DNA of 64,000 nt, taken from Kuenenia sp039794105. Lineage in GTDB: Bacteria > Planctomycetota > Brocadiia > Brocadiales > Brocadiaceae. The notes beneath the pieces are model-generated. The model was not told the origin of the DNA, did no database searches, and worked only from the letters and a program-made list of their open reading frames with translations. Both the position numbers and the translations under genes were made by a program. Positions 24,980 to 34,770 of the stretch are shown piece by piece (position 1 is the first letter of the stretch; each line of letters opens with the position of its first letter). The stretch is taken from contig NZ_JBDIWA010000016.1 in NCBI RefSeq assembly GCF_039794105.1, positions 1 through 64,000 of the forward strand, read 5' to 3'.

Positions 24980-25195
24980 ATGTACACAAATGATTTACTT
25001 GAAGAGAAATATAGGGCACAAAGAGAACTTGCTCAAGAAGCTGAAGTAGCAGGGAAAGATTATTTAGATTTAATTGAGAGTGAAGTAAAAGATTTGTTCC
25101 GCCAAAAAGGATGGAATTTGGAATTCTCTGAAAGAAAAGGCGGTTTTTTAACCACTTCTCGGAAATGTGAATATGGGGTTACCCATCTTGATTAA
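24980..25195 (+). CDS. small protein paired with the PIN-domain relic (antitoxin-like)
   Basis: 71 residues starting two bases after the PIN frame ends. MYTNDLLEEKYRAQRELAQE and AGKDYLDLIESEVKDLF are acidic and helical; RQKGWNLEFSERKGGFL follows. Small proteins of this kind lie beside PIN toxins of this group. With the toxin broken it may be a leftover. The last residues (TTSRKCEYGVTHLD) may be a read-through extension. Confidence 0.5.
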   Translation: MYTNDLLEEKYRAQRELAQEAEVAGKDYLDLIESEVKDLFRQKGWNLEFSERKGGFLTTSRKCEYGVTHLD

Positions 25196-25473
25196 TTCGA
25201 AAAAATTCGTATCTATTCAGCGAAAATAATTTAGAATTTACTTGACAGATAATATGAGAAAAGCAGGCAGCAAGTATGGTTAGCGATATATAGGGTTGCA
25301 GATGCGGTCACCGCAGTCCATAGTAAGTCTTTGCAAAGAGAGGCGCGAGGTCTGTTCAGTGATAGAATTTCGAGCCTTTGTGGTGTGTTATAGAGCGAAA
25401 GAAAAGGGTGAAAAAACCTGAGGTATAATAGATGTAGTAGATAATTTCAGGCTAATTATACAGGTATCATCCA

Positions 25474-26252
25474 TTGACGATAGAGAATATAGACGTAGAC
25501 GCAACACTCCGGAAAGTAGAGAAGCTACTTTCTGAAGAGAAAGGGCTGTCGCCGGCGGTGAGGTCAATGATAGAGTTGTTGGTATTGTTGATAACACTGC
25601 TGGCAAGACGTCTGAACCGGAACAGCCGCAACAGCCGCAAGCCGCCCTCAAGAGATCTGAATCGCAAGAGAGAAAGCAAGGCGAAGGGTGAAAGGAAGGC
25701 AGGCGGGCAAAAGGGCCGTGATGGAGTAACGCTCAAAAAGGTAGACAATCCTGATGAGGTGGAAGTAATAAAAGTAGACCGGAGGAAGTATCCGCGCAGC
25801 AAATACAAGGTGGTAGGTTACGAAGCACGCCAGGTGTTTGATATAAAGATTTCGCGTGTAGTAACGGAGTATCGTGCAGAGGTAGTTGAGGATGCGAAAG
25901 GGAATCGGATTGTAGCGTCATTTCCGGAAGGGGTAGCAAAGGCGGTGCAGTATGGTCCGGATTTGAAAGCGCATGCAGTCTATATGTCGCGCAGTATCAA
26001 TTGATACCCTACAAGAGGATACAGGAGTATTTTGAAGGGCAGATTGGGATACCGGTGAGTGAAGGTTCTATTTACAACCTTAACAGGGAAGCCTACGAGT
26101 CTTTGGAACCCTTCGATGTGAGAGCCAGGGAAGAACTTGCAAAATCAGCGGTGATGCATGTGGATGAAACGGGCATCAACAAGAATGGAGACAGGTATTG
26201 GTTGCACAGTGCATCCAATAGTTTGTGGACGTACTTTTTCCCACATGAATAG
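25474..26252 (+). mobile_element. IS66-family transposase, frameshifted and 3'-truncated
   Basis: The first frame (25474-26004) has the N-terminal coiled coil, the RNSRNSRKPPSRD segment and AGGQKGRDG of IS66 TnpC. Near 25990 the frame changes, and 26001-26252 continues with YKRIQEYFEGQIGIPVSEGS and the first catalytic Asp in VMHVDETGINKNGDRYW. The rest of the DDE domain is missing after FFPHE. The 3' break lies against the response regulator-PilZ relic. The element is dead; no clear terminal repeats were found. Confidence 0.8.
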
Positions 26253-26269
26253 ATACAAAAAAGGAGGAA

Positions 26270-26824
26270 ATGAACAAAGATACGCCCTTTATTATTATGA
26301 CTTCCACAGGTTCGAAAGAAAATATCAGGCATTTAAAAGAAAATGATATTTAGCATTATCTTATATCTCCCTTTACACCAATAGAATTAAGGGAAAAAAT
26401 TAATACGGTTTGCGACCCATGTCAATGGCGTACGCTCGACAGGATAAGCATGCCGGACGCCAAGGCCATAATCCACATTAATAATGACACCATTGATGCA
26501 GACGTAATCAATATGAGCCTCGAAGGGATACTCTGCGATATAACCTGCACAAAATCTTACAACGACTTGCTAAACAGCACCCACATCACTGTTATATTCC
26601 CTCTCCAGTTTGATAACATGCAAATAAAAATTTTATGGTGTAAGCTCCTCCGGGTAAATGTCTTTCGCTGGAATGAAGTATACTTTCCGAAGTGTACTCC
26701 GGAGCATATGAGGGTTGTTTGGCAGATAATAAAAATATCAGATGAAGATAGAGAAAAATTTGAAGAAATCTGCAGAAAAATCCAAAAGGAGCATAAGAAT
26801 ATAGATGAGATCAAAAAACACTAA
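26270..26824 (+). pseudogene. response regulator receiver-PilZ protein, truncated with in-frame TAG
   Basis: From ATG 26270 (preceded by AAGGAGG) the frame reads NKDTPFIIMTSTGSKENIRH, a TAG at 26351, then HYLISPFTPIELREKINTVC, the second half of a CheY-type receiver domain with its PF(S/T)PxEL ending. A PilZ-like domain follows: AKAIIHINNDTIDADVINMS and LEGILCDI. The first half of the receiver, including the phospho-acceptor Asp, has been replaced by the IS66 fragment. An ATG at 26450 could still give a 124-residue PilZ-only protein. PilZ domains often bind cyclic di-GMP; the RxxxR motif is not evident here. Confidence 0.65.
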
Positions 26825-26829
26825 AAGAA

Positions 26830-27312
26830 TTACAAAAACTCTTTTTTTATTCTGGTAACAATTGCTTCCGGAGATTGAATAATGTCGACAACGAAGGCGT
26901 CTTCCGGTTCTTCCAATGTTTCAAACTGGCTTAAAAGAAGGTTTTCGTTCAAAAAATGCCCCTTCCGCCTATTTAACCTCTGACTTATTAGTTCCCGTTC
27001 CCCTTTTAAATATACAAACCGGACCGTTTCTTGCTTATCTGCCAAAAACCTGCGATATGATTGCTTGAGGGCAGAACAGGCAATAACGGCATGCTCTTTC
27101 TTTGCTATTGTTTTTTCAATTATTTTTTGCAAGACCTCTAACCATGGCATTCTTTCTGCGTCTGTTAAGGCAGTTCCCTTTTTAAGATTTTCAATATTTG
27201 AAGGAGGATGATAATCATCGCCGTCGTAAAATGGCCATCCAAGATCATCGGCAAGAAGGCGCCCGATTGTTGTCTTACCACAACCAGACACACCCATTAA
27301 AATAATAATCAT
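26830..27312 (-). CDS. gntK: gluconokinase
   Basis: 160 residues. P-loop MGVSGCGKTTIGRLLADDL, then FYDGDDYHPPSNIENLKKG and ALTDAERMPWLEVL and IACSALKQSYRRFL match the GntK family (about 170 residues). It phosphorylates gluconate to 6-phosphogluconate. No other gluconate gene is near. It ends 5 bases from the convergent PilZ relic. Confidence 0.9.
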   Translation of the reverse strand: MIIILMGVSGCGKTTIGRLLADDLGWPFYDGDDYHPPSNIENLKKGTALTDAERMPWLEVLQKIIEKTIAKKEHAVIACSALKQSYRRFLADKQETVRFVYLKGERELISQRLNRRKGHFLNENLLLSQFETLEEPEDAFVVDIIQSPEAIVTRIKKEFL

Positions 27313-27415
27313 GTATCCGTTTCGTCTGTAGTAAAAAATAATAGTAACCGAATGCCAGAGGGTGTTTTTTTCGTCATAACATTACACCTCATTTTTTAAT
27401 ACTTCCGCCGCAAGG

Positions 27416-28810
27416 TTAGGTCATAGACCTGGGAGATAATAATGTATCCACCTGCTCTTTCGTAAGTATCTTTTTCTCGAGGATAATTTCCTTTGCAGAC
27501 CGCCCGGTTTTCATAGACTCCTTCACTACTTCCGCAGCATTTGCATAACCAATAATTGGATTTAATATCGTAACAATCCCCAAACTTTTCACTGCATAAT
27601 CCTCACACTTCTCCTTATTTACGGTAATTCCCCGCACACATTTTTCATCAAACACTTTCACGGCATTTGTAAGGATTAAAATAGAATCCAGTATTTTATG
27701 CTGAATCAACGGCATCATGACGTTTAATTCAAATTGACCCGCCTGTGCTGCAAGCATGATTGATGTGTCGTTGCCAATAACTGAAAAACACACCATCGTT
27801 AACATTTCAGGAATAACGGGATTGACCTTGCCTGGCATAATAGAAGATCCGGGTTGTACCGCCGGCAGGTTAATTTCCGCCAGTCCCGTATTTGGCCCTG
27901 AATTCATCAGCCGCAAATCATTAGCAATGCGTATCAGTTCCACTGACAAAGCACGAAGCGCCCCGGAAAATTCCACAAACGGCCTGTTGCTTTGCATGGC
28001 TTCAAAACGGTTTTTTGACGCGACAATATCCAGGCCGGTAATCTCTCTCAGATATTCAATCATCTTCGGTATATACCCTGGCGGTGTATTGATGCCGGTA
28101 CCCGCAGCGCTTCCCCCTATGCCTGATTCCTTCAACGATTCGCCTGCCTTTTCAATACCCGTGTTTGCTTTCAGTAAAGTTTCTTTATACCCGGAAAATT
28201 CCTGCCCCACCCGAATAGGAACAGCGTCCTGCAGGTGCGTGCGTCCTGATTTCACAATAGTATCAAATGCATTTGCTTTAAGGTCAAATGCATCCGTTAA
28301 ATCAGATACATTTGCAATCAGTTTTTTTGATGAAAGCAACGCGGCTATGCGCATGGCGGTGGGATATACATCATTTGTTGATTGCCCGCAGTTTACGTCG
28401 TCGTTTGGATGAACAACAGAGTAGTCGCCTTTTTCCCCGCCCAGCATTTCAATCGCAATATTGGCAATTACTTCATTCACATTCATATGGTGTGACGTCC
28501 CTGCCCCTGCCTGATAAACATCAACACAAAACTGTTCCTGAAACTCGCCTTTCAATATGCGGTCGCATGCTTCAGTAATCGCCGCGCCAATTTTTCTGTC
28601 AAGTCGCCCTGTTTCGCTATTTACCATGGCAGCGGCCTTTTTGACGTAAACAATTGCAGTGGTAAAAATTGGCTGTGACGTACAGCCGCTAATTGGAAAG
28701 TTTTCGATAGCCCTTGCTGTTTGTACGCCATAATAGGCGTTCGCAGGTATTTTCATCTCGCCCAGATAATCTTTTTCTTTCCGAAACGACATTGTTTGTT
28801 TATCGCTCAT
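27416..28810 (-). CDS. aspA: aspartate ammonia-lyase (aspartase/fumarase superfamily)
   Basis: 464 residues from the ATG at 28810; a TTG 8 codons earlier lies within a MITE-type repeat. Superfamily motifs: YQAGAGTSHHMNVNEVIANI, SGRTHLQDAVPIRVGQEF and the signature GSSIMPGKVNPVIPE. PVIPE and KKAAAMVN fit aspartases better than class II fumarases (which have PTQCE), and the ending KKILTKEQVDTLL is aspartase-like. It would convert aspartate to fumarate and ammonia. A fumarase role is not excluded. Confidence 0.78.
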   Translation of the reverse strand: MSDKQTMSFRKEKDYLGEMKIPANAYYGVQTARAIENFPISGCTSQPIFTTAIVYVKKAAAMVNSETGRLDRKIGAAITEACDRILKGEFQEQFCVDVYQAGAGTSHHMNVNEVIANIAIEMLGGEKGDYSVVHPNDDVNCGQSTNDVYPTAMRIAALLSSKKLIANVSDLTDAFDLKANAFDTIVKSGRTHLQDAVPIRVGQEFSGYKETLLKANTGIEKAGESLKESGIGGSAAGTGINTPPGYIPKMIEYLREITGLDIVASKNRFEAMQSNRPFVEFSGALRALSVELIRIANDLRLMNSGPNTGLAEINLPAVQPGSSIMPGKVNPVIPEMLTMVCFSVIGNDTSIMLAAQAGQFELNVMMPLIQHKILDSILILTNAVKVFDEKCVRGITVNKEKCEDYAVKSLGIVTILNPIIGYANAAEVVKESMKTGRSAKEIILEKKILTKEQVDTLLSPRSMT

Positions 28811-28826
28811 TTTGAAATTATAAGGA

Positions 28827-28850
28827 TTTTTCAAAAAACTAAAATGTTAC
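28827..28850. repeat. GTAACACTTTAG-family end between tmk and aspA
   Basis: TTTTTCAAAAAACTAAAATG followed by TTAC is the right end of the MITE-like family, next to the aspA start. No partner end lies close by. Confidence 0.55.
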
Positions 28851-28899
28851 CAACTATTGCCTATGTGGTGAAATGCAATGATTTCCCTCTTGCCGTCAT

Positions 28900-29580
28900 T
28901 TAAGGAAGAATCCTCGCCACTGCCTGCCAAATCGTATCTGCAATGACATGCTCCGGCAATAATGTGTTGTTTTTTGTGCAGTCAATGGTTTTCCAATCGG
29001 GTTTCCCCTTTGCGATTTCTATAAAAGTTTCCTGCGCGGATTTCATATGATGCATATCTTCTTCGTGGATGTCTTTCTTTGCACCGGCAAGATATTCGCG
29101 TTGCCCTTTCTTTTCTACAAGGAGATAGGCAATTTCTGCAGGTACATAAAGCAGTATACTGAGATGCGGACGTGGGATTCCAAAAACTGTATGTTCCAGT
29201 TGGTCCAGCCATTGGAAGAATTGTGCCCTTTCCTCCGGACTCTTTATTTTTCCGCCCTGATGAGCCATATTATCACACACATACCGGTTTGATATAATTA
29301 TTTTCCCCTCATTAATCCATGTCTGTATCTGATCTTTTCTTTCAAAGCGATCCCCTGCGTAAAGGATAGAGGCAAGGTACGGGCTTACAGCATCCGCTGC
29401 GCCAAAGCCGCCCCTTAAATATTTTGTAACCATTTCGGCAAAGAAGGTCTTGCCGTATTGGGGGAAATCTATAGTCGCCACGGGATATCCCTCTTTAAGC
29501 AATCTTTCGTAAAGAAGTTTTGTTTGAACCGTTTTGCCGCTTCCGTCAATACCGGTAATAACGATAAGTTTTCCCTGCAT
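28900..29580 (-). CDS. tmk: thymidylate kinase family protein
   Basis: 226 residues from the ATG at 29580, with GGAGA before it. P-loop ITGIDGSGKTVQTKLLYERL, then TIDFPQYGK, YAGDRFERKDQIQTWINEGK and SNRYVCDNMAHQGGKI. The usual DRY is NRY here, as in a divergent branch of the family. It would phosphorylate dTMP to dTDP. The C-terminus is slightly longer than in E. coli (213 residues). Confidence 0.8.
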   Translation of the reverse strand: MQGKLIVITGIDGSGKTVQTKLLYERLLKEGYPVATIDFPQYGKTFFAEMVTKYLRGGFGAADAVSPYLASILYAGDRFERKDQIQTWINEGKIIISNRYVCDNMAHQGGKIKSPEERAQFFQWLDQLEHTVFGIPRPHLSILLYVPAEIAYLLVEKKGQREYLAGAKKDIHEEDMHHMKSAQETFIEIAKGKPDWKTIDCTKNNTLLPEHVIADTIWQAVARILP

Positions 29581-29658
29581 AATACATTCTCCGTATTGTG
29601 CCATTTTTATAATGGTCTTCTATCGTTTTGTAGAAAATATTTTGTTACTCCGGAATAA

Positions 29659-31110
29659 TCATCCTTTGATAACACACAACGGTTTCAACTGCGCAACTTT
29701 CTTGCTGATGCCTGCGTGTTGCACGATATCCACTACCTCCGTCACATCCTTGTATGCCTCAGGTAGTTCCTCTTCCAGTGTGGCGCGGCTGTCGGCACGG
29801 ACGAGTATCCCTTTCTCTTTCAGTTCCTGTGCGATGCTCCGGCCCTTGGCCATCTTCGTAGCCTGATTTCTGCTCATGACCCGCCCCGCCCCGTGACACG
29901 TACTGCCGAAGGTATCGGAATATGCCTTCTCTGTGCCGACAAGCACATAGGAACAACGCCCCATGTCGCCCGGTATTAATACTGGCTGGCCTACTGCTTT
30001 GTATGCGGCCGGGGTATCGGGGTGATTTGGCGGAAATGCGCGCGTAGCGCCTTTCCGGTGAACACACAGCCGCTTTTTCTGTCCATTCACGAGATGGTCT
30101 TCAAATTTGGCGATATTGTGACAGACATCATACACCGGCGATATCCTGGATTCCTTAGGGCCTACGTGCAATGCTCTCTCAAAGGATTCCCTAACCCAGT
30201 GGGTAATCATTTGCCGGTTGGCAAAGGCATAATTAGCCGCACAGGCCATCGCTGCAAGATAATCCCGCCCTTCGGGAGAATTTAGCGGGGCACAGCATAG
30301 CTGCCGGTCAGGCAGTTCAATATTATATTTTCCGGATGCTCTAATCATTACTTTAATAAAGTCATCACACACCTGATACCCCAATCCCCTGGACCCCGTG
30401 TGCACTACGATTGTAATACCGTCTTTTTCGAGTCCCAATGTGCGGGCGATTTCCTCGTCGAAAATCTCTGATACGTAACCAACCTCTACAAAGTGGTTGC
30501 CGGAACCGAGGGTGCCTAACTGCGCCAGACCCCGCTCAATTGCCCTGCTGGAAACCAGTTCCGGATCTGCTCCAAAGATGCATCCCTTTTCTTCGATATG
30601 TTCTAAATCTTCCTTTGATCCATAGCCATGAGAAACCGCCCATTGTGCGCCGTTTTTGAGTACATTTTTCACTTCCTGTTGCGATAGTTTCAAATCCTTG
30701 CGATGCGATCCCACGCCGGAGGGAATGTTGACAAACAGGCTATCAACAATGGATTCCAGTTTGCCGGAAATCTCCATGCGACACAGCCCCGTGCTGAGCA
30801 ATCGCACCCCGCAGTTAATGTCGTAGCCTACTCCGCCAGGGGACACCACTCCTTCCTCCATATCAAATGCGGCCACACCTCCGATGGGGAAGCCGTATCC
30901 CCAATGAATATCGGGCATTCCAAGTGAATGTCCTACTATTCCAGGTAGATATGCGACATTTATTACCTGTTGCAGACTTTCATCTTTTTGTATTTCCTTC
31001 ATCATCGATTCATCAGCATATACGATGCCAGCCACGCGCATCTTTCCTTCCCTTGGAATACGCCAGCGGTAATCATCTATTTTTTGTATTTTGTAGTTGC
31101 GTTCATTCAT
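29659..31110 (-). CDS. rtcB: RNA-splicing ligase RtcB
   Basis: 483 residues, the normal length. VGHSLGMPDIHWGYGFPIGG, PGGVGYDINCGVRLLST, GTLGSGNHFVEVG, HTGSRGLGYQVCDDF and the guanylylation region GSTCHGAGRVMSRNQA are all present. RtcB joins 2',3'-cyclic phosphate or 3'-phosphate RNA ends to 5'-OH ends using GTP and manganese. It follows the archease gene by 68 bases, the functional pairing known in many genomes. Confidence 0.95.
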   Translation of the reverse strand: MNERNYKIQKIDDYRWRIPREGKMRVAGIVYADESMMKEIQKDESLQQVINVAYLPGIVGHSLGMPDIHWGYGFPIGGVAAFDMEEGVVSPGGVGYDINCGVRLLSTGLCRMEISGKLESIVDSLFVNIPSGVGSHRKDLKLSQQEVKNVLKNGAQWAVSHGYGSKEDLEHIEEKGCIFGADPELVSSRAIERGLAQLGTLGSGNHFVEVGYVSEIFDEEIARTLGLEKDGITIVVHTGSRGLGYQVCDDFIKVMIRASGKYNIELPDRQLCCAPLNSPEGRDYLAAMACAANYAFANRQMITHWVRESFERALHVGPKESRISPVYDVCHNIAKFEDHLVNGQKKRLCVHRKGATRAFPPNHPDTPAAYKAVGQPVLIPGDMGRCSYVLVGTEKAYSDTFGSTCHGAGRVMSRNQATKMAKGRSIAQELKEKGILVRADSRATLEEELPEAYKDVTEVVDIVQHAGISKKVAQLKPLCVIKG

Positions 31111-31178
31111 AAATATCTCCGGTTTCTCTTTTGGTTATAATTAAAGCTTACTCTGGTTTTAAGAGCAGATTTGCCTGG

Positions 31179-31595
31179 CTATAAATCAAAGATAACACGT
31201 GCTCTCCAGTGGTCATTTTCCTGTATTATTGTCAGATTATGATAGGTTACTGCCTTTATCGCTGTTTTAATAACGTGCCTCTTTTCATCCAATAGTTCGC
31301 CATGTATTGTTGCCTTTAGCTGAATATCATTCATATCGTTAATGTAAAATTCTTTAAACAGCATATTTTTTATTTCATGCAAATATAATAATTCACTCAG
31401 CCAGTTTACGAGCAATTGTTCTTTGTCGATTCCATCCACAGCAATGATACGTGTATCTTTTTTTTCGACAGTGGAGAGGTCGGCGATTATATCAAACATG
31501 GCGAATGCGGCATTTGAGAATAATTGCGGCATTGTATCTCCGAAGATATCAATACCGATGTCTGCCGTATGATCTATTAATTTGTATTTAAGCAT
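31179..31595 (-). CDS. archease, RtcB activator
   Basis: 138 residues. KLIDHTADIGIDIFGDTM, SNAAFAMFDIIADL, VNWLSELLYLHEIKNMLFKE and IKAVTYHNLTI match archease, which promotes RtcB guanylylation. Its acidic metal-binding residues (DHTAD, FD) are kept. It is transcribed just before rtcB. Confidence 0.93.
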   Translation of the reverse strand: MLKYKLIDHTADIGIDIFGDTMPQLFSNAAFAMFDIIADLSTVEKKDTRIIAVDGIDKEQLLVNWLSELLYLHEIKNMLFKEFYINDMNDIQLKATIHGELLDEKRHVIKTAIKAVTYHNLTIIQENDHWRARVIFDL

Positions 31596-31678
31596 GATAG
31601 TAAGGTTGATTTTATAGCATTATTGTATGAAAATTTTTGGTTGCGGCGCGGTCGTGTTGTGCCATATAAAAAGAATTT

Positions 31679-32152
31679 TTACGGCGAAACAAAATCATGT
31701 TCCGGATGTCGTATGGTAAGCACCGGGCAGGGTGCTTTTCGCACCACCTTTTCTGCAACACTGCCCATAAAGACATGCGCCAAACCTGTCCTGCCATGAG
31801 TGCCGAGCACAATGAGGTCCGTATTGCACTCCTTTGCCGTCCTGATAATTTCTGCAAACGGAACCCCCTGGACAACGACTGCTTCTACGGATATCTTGCC
31901 TTGTGTTTCTTCGTTCACCGATTTAAGCAGCCTTGATTTCAGCATATCAATCGTTTCTTCGCTTATAATATTTGTAGTAACAGGGATGTAGGGCAATTCA
32001 GGGTTATTTACGTCAAGAAATCGTGTATCCAATACATGCAGCAGGTAAAGTTTTGCCTGAAATCTCGTTGCAAGTTCTATTGCATAGGCCAGCGCTTTTT
32101 CCGAATAGATGGAATAATCAACCGGACAAAGGATGTTGTTTATCGTAATCAT
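31679..32152 (-). CDS. universal stress protein family
   Basis: 157 residues. NILCPVDYSIYSEKALAYAI at the start, LVVLGTHGRTGLAHVFMGSV (ATP-binding GxxGxxxxxxGS type) and APCPVLTIRHPE at the end are the UspA signature. ATP binding is likely from the G-2x-G-9x-G motif. It lies between lon and archease in a stress-related minus-strand run. Confidence 0.9.
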   Translation of the reverse strand: MITINNILCPVDYSIYSEKALAYAIELATRFQAKLYLLHVLDTRFLDVNNPELPYIPVTTNIISEETIDMLKSRLLKSVNEETQGKISVEAVVVQGVPFAEIIRTAKECNTDLIVLGTHGRTGLAHVFMGSVAEKVVRKAPCPVLTIRHPEHDFVSP

Positions 32153-32186
32153 GATTTTTTCCCCTTAGATTCAGGATTATTGAGGT

Positions 32187-32230
32187 TTTTATCTGTACAA
32201 TCTGTGCAATCTGTGAAATCAGTGGTTCCG
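32187..32230. repeat. ATCTGTG-type dispersed repeat
   Basis: gtttttatctgtacaatctg, then tgcaatctgtgaaatcagtg, is a relative of the repeat at 228-294. It lies between usp and lon. Confidence 0.5.
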
Positions 32231-32262
32231 AATGTTTTTTATTGGTATGAGGCTCCGCCTCG

Positions 32263-34653
32263 TTACGGTTTTGGGGAAAGAACGACGTCTATTGCCTCGT
32301 CTATTTTTTCAATATAGACGCATTGAATCTTTTCCCGGATTTCCTTATCGATTTCTTCGAAATCGTCTTTGTTTTTCAATGGCAATACAATGGTTTTTAC
32401 TCCCGCCCTTATAGCGGCGAGGATCTTTTCCTTTACTCCTCCTATCGGCAGCACGTTACCCGTTAAAGTAATCTCACCTGTAAGCGCTACCTCCCTTTTT
32501 GCAGGCCTGCAGGTAAGCAGTGAGATGAGTGCGATGCACATGGTAATGCCTGCTGAAGGGCCGTCCTTTGGTATTGCCCCTGAAGGCACATGGATATGTA
32601 TTTCCGATGTGTCATAGAAGGTTTCGTCGATGCCCAGTCGTTTTGCATTACTACGAATATAGCTGAGCGAGGCTATGGCGGACTCCTGCATGATATCACC
32701 CAGTAAACCAGTGAGGGTGAGTTCTTTTTCGCCACGCATCCTGGACGCCTCTATGAAAATAATGTCGCCTCCTGTTTCAGTCCACGCAAGGCCTGTGACC
32801 ACTCCAATTTTATCTTCCTCTTCGGTTACCTGGTAAAAGAATTTTCGTGGGCCAAGAAATTTTTCAACCGTTTCCGGGACTATAATTTTTGTGACCTGCG
32901 CTTCTCCCACAATTTCTTTTGCGATTTTTCTGCAGATAGAAGCAATTTCCCTTTCTAAATTTCTTAAACCTGCTTCCCGTGTATATTCCAGGATAATTTT
33001 GGTTATCGCAGCATCCTGAAAGTCTACAGGATAGTTTTCCAGGCCGTTTTCTTTTATTTGCTTCGGAATGAGAAACTGGTGTGCGATTTTCAGTTTTTCA
33101 TCCTCGCTGTATCCTGAAAGATATATCACCTCCATACGGTCTCTTAATGCGACATGGACGGTATCAAGGATGTTTGCCGTAGTAATAAATAATACATCGG
33201 AAAGGTCAAAAGACACATCAAGATAATGATCGACGAAGCTGAAATTTTGTTCCGGGTCCAGTACTTCCAGCAAGGCGGACGCCGGATCACCTCTGAAATC
33301 TTCTCCAATTTTATCTACTTCATCGAGCATGAATATAGGATTGCATGCTCCCGCACGGCAGATTTCCTGCATGATACGGCCGGGAAGGGCGCCAACATAG
33401 GTGCGCCTGTGTCCCCTGATTTCCGCCTCATCTCTTATCCCACCCAGAGAGATGCGGATAAACTTTCTGCCAAGCGCACGTGCGATGGATTTGCCCAGCG
33501 AAGTTTTGCCTGTTCCCGGAGGGCCGCAAAAGCAAAGGATCGGTCCTTTTAATTTTTCTTTCAGCTTGTGCACCGCGAGAAATTCGAGTATGCGCTCCTT
33601 CACCTTTTTCAGATCATAGTGGTCTTCATCGAGAATTTTTGACGCCTGGTTAATATCGAGATTATCTACCGTTTTCTTATTCCAGGGAATATTGATAAGG
33701 TAGTCGAGGTATGTACGTGAGACGGTATACTCCGGTGATGCGGGATTTATCTCCCTTAGCCGCTCCAATTCTTTGACGGCAACCAGTTCTACCTCCTTTG
33801 GCATTTCCGCCTTTTTGATATTTTCTTCCAACTTTATGAATTCCGCCATATGGGGGTCGTCCTCACCCAGCTCTTTTTGAATTGCCTTCAACTGTTCCTT
33901 TAAAAAAAATTCACGCTGCGCCTTCGACATTTCTTTGGCGACTTCATCGTCTATTTTACCTTTTAGTTCCCTTACCTGAATGTCTTTGTTGAGATAATGA
34001 AATACTATCCGCAACCGCTTCTGAGGATCGACCATTTCCAGAAGTTTCTGTTTTTCGTCAATATGCAAGTCCAGATAAACAGTGACAAGGTCGGCCATGA
34101 TGGACGGATTGTTTATAGTATCAATCATCGGGATAATGTCCTTTGGAAGCGCTTTTCCCAGCATTGCGCTCAGTTTGAAAAGTGTCTTGACGCTTTGTAT
34201 TAATACGTCTATCGTTTCAGATTTTTCCGAGAACTCCCGTAGTTCTTCGATTTTTGCCGTGCAATACGGTTCAGTTTGCGTATATTCCGTTACTTTTATT
34301 CTCATAAGGCCTTCAACAAGGCATTTTATAGTATCGGAAGTGGATTCGAATATCCTGACAACCTTTGACGCCGAGCCAATATCATAAAAGTCTTCAGGTC
34401 TTGGAGAAGCGACATGGTATTTTAATACGACGATACCGATACATTCATTTTTTGCATAGGCTTCATTTATAGCCGTTACCAGTCCTTTTCCATATAATTC
34501 TATTACACGGACAAGCCGGGGAAATACTATGTCATCTTTTACCGGAATAATGCTAATTATTTCGGGCAAAGGGATGCTATCGTCATTTTTGTGTAAAGTA
34601 AAAGTCGTTTTTTCCATAGACGGGTTAAGTGGGTTGTTAAATGTAACCTGCAT
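32263..34653 (-). CDS. lon: ATP-dependent Lon protease
   Basis: 796 residues. LON substrate-binding domain at the N-terminus, AAA+ module with CGPPGTGKTSLGKSIARALG and FMLDEVDKIGEDFRGDPASA, and protease domain with PKDGPSAGITMCIAL (catalytic Ser) and KEKILAAIRAGVKTIVLP (catalytic Lys). It degrades misfolded and regulatory proteins. Either Met1 or the Met 12 codons later (MEKTTFTL) could be the start; neither has a strong ribosome binding site. Confidence 0.95.
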   Translation of the reverse strand: MQVTFNNPLNPSMEKTTFTLHKNDDSIPLPEIISIIPVKDDIVFPRLVRVIELYGKGLVTAINEAYAKNECIGIVVLKYHVASPRPEDFYDIGSASKVVRIFESTSDTIKCLVEGLMRIKVTEYTQTEPYCTAKIEELREFSEKSETIDVLIQSVKTLFKLSAMLGKALPKDIIPMIDTINNPSIMADLVTVYLDLHIDEKQKLLEMVDPQKRLRIVFHYLNKDIQVRELKGKIDDEVAKEMSKAQREFFLKEQLKAIQKELGEDDPHMAEFIKLEENIKKAEMPKEVELVAVKELERLREINPASPEYTVSRTYLDYLINIPWNKKTVDNLDINQASKILDEDHYDLKKVKERILEFLAVHKLKEKLKGPILCFCGPPGTGKTSLGKSIARALGRKFIRISLGGIRDEAEIRGHRRTYVGALPGRIMQEICRAGACNPIFMLDEVDKIGEDFRGDPASALLEVLDPEQNFSFVDHYLDVSFDLSDVLFITTANILDTVHVALRDRMEVIYLSGYSEDEKLKIAHQFLIPKQIKENGLENYPVDFQDAAITKIILEYTREAGLRNLEREIASICRKIAKEIVGEAQVTKIIVPETVEKFLGPRKFFYQVTEEEDKIGVVTGLAWTETGGDIIFIEASRMRGEKELTLTGLLGDIMQESAIASLSYIRSNAKRLGIDETFYDTSEIHIHVPSGAIPKDGPSAGITMCIALISLLTCRPAKREVALTGEITLTGNVLPIGGVKEKILAAIRAGVKTIVLPLKNKDDFEEIDKEIREKIQCVYIEKIDEAIDVVLSPKP

Positions 34654-34770
34654 TTTGCAGACCCTGTTGCAAAATCAGGTCGGAAAAGGTAGAATTCCCA
34701 TGGTATTAGAGAAGAAAAAACATTTTAAAAGAATATGCGCCTTTTTGTTGTTGAATATAACACAAAAATA

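Noticed and set aside
26270..26353. TAG read as pyrrolysine or selenocysteine-like recoding
   Set aside because: The receiver domain is already missing its first half beside a broken IS66, so simple decay explains the stop.
31612..31875. 87-residue minus-strand open frame
   Set aside because: It overlaps the universal stress protein gene in another frame and has no family pattern.
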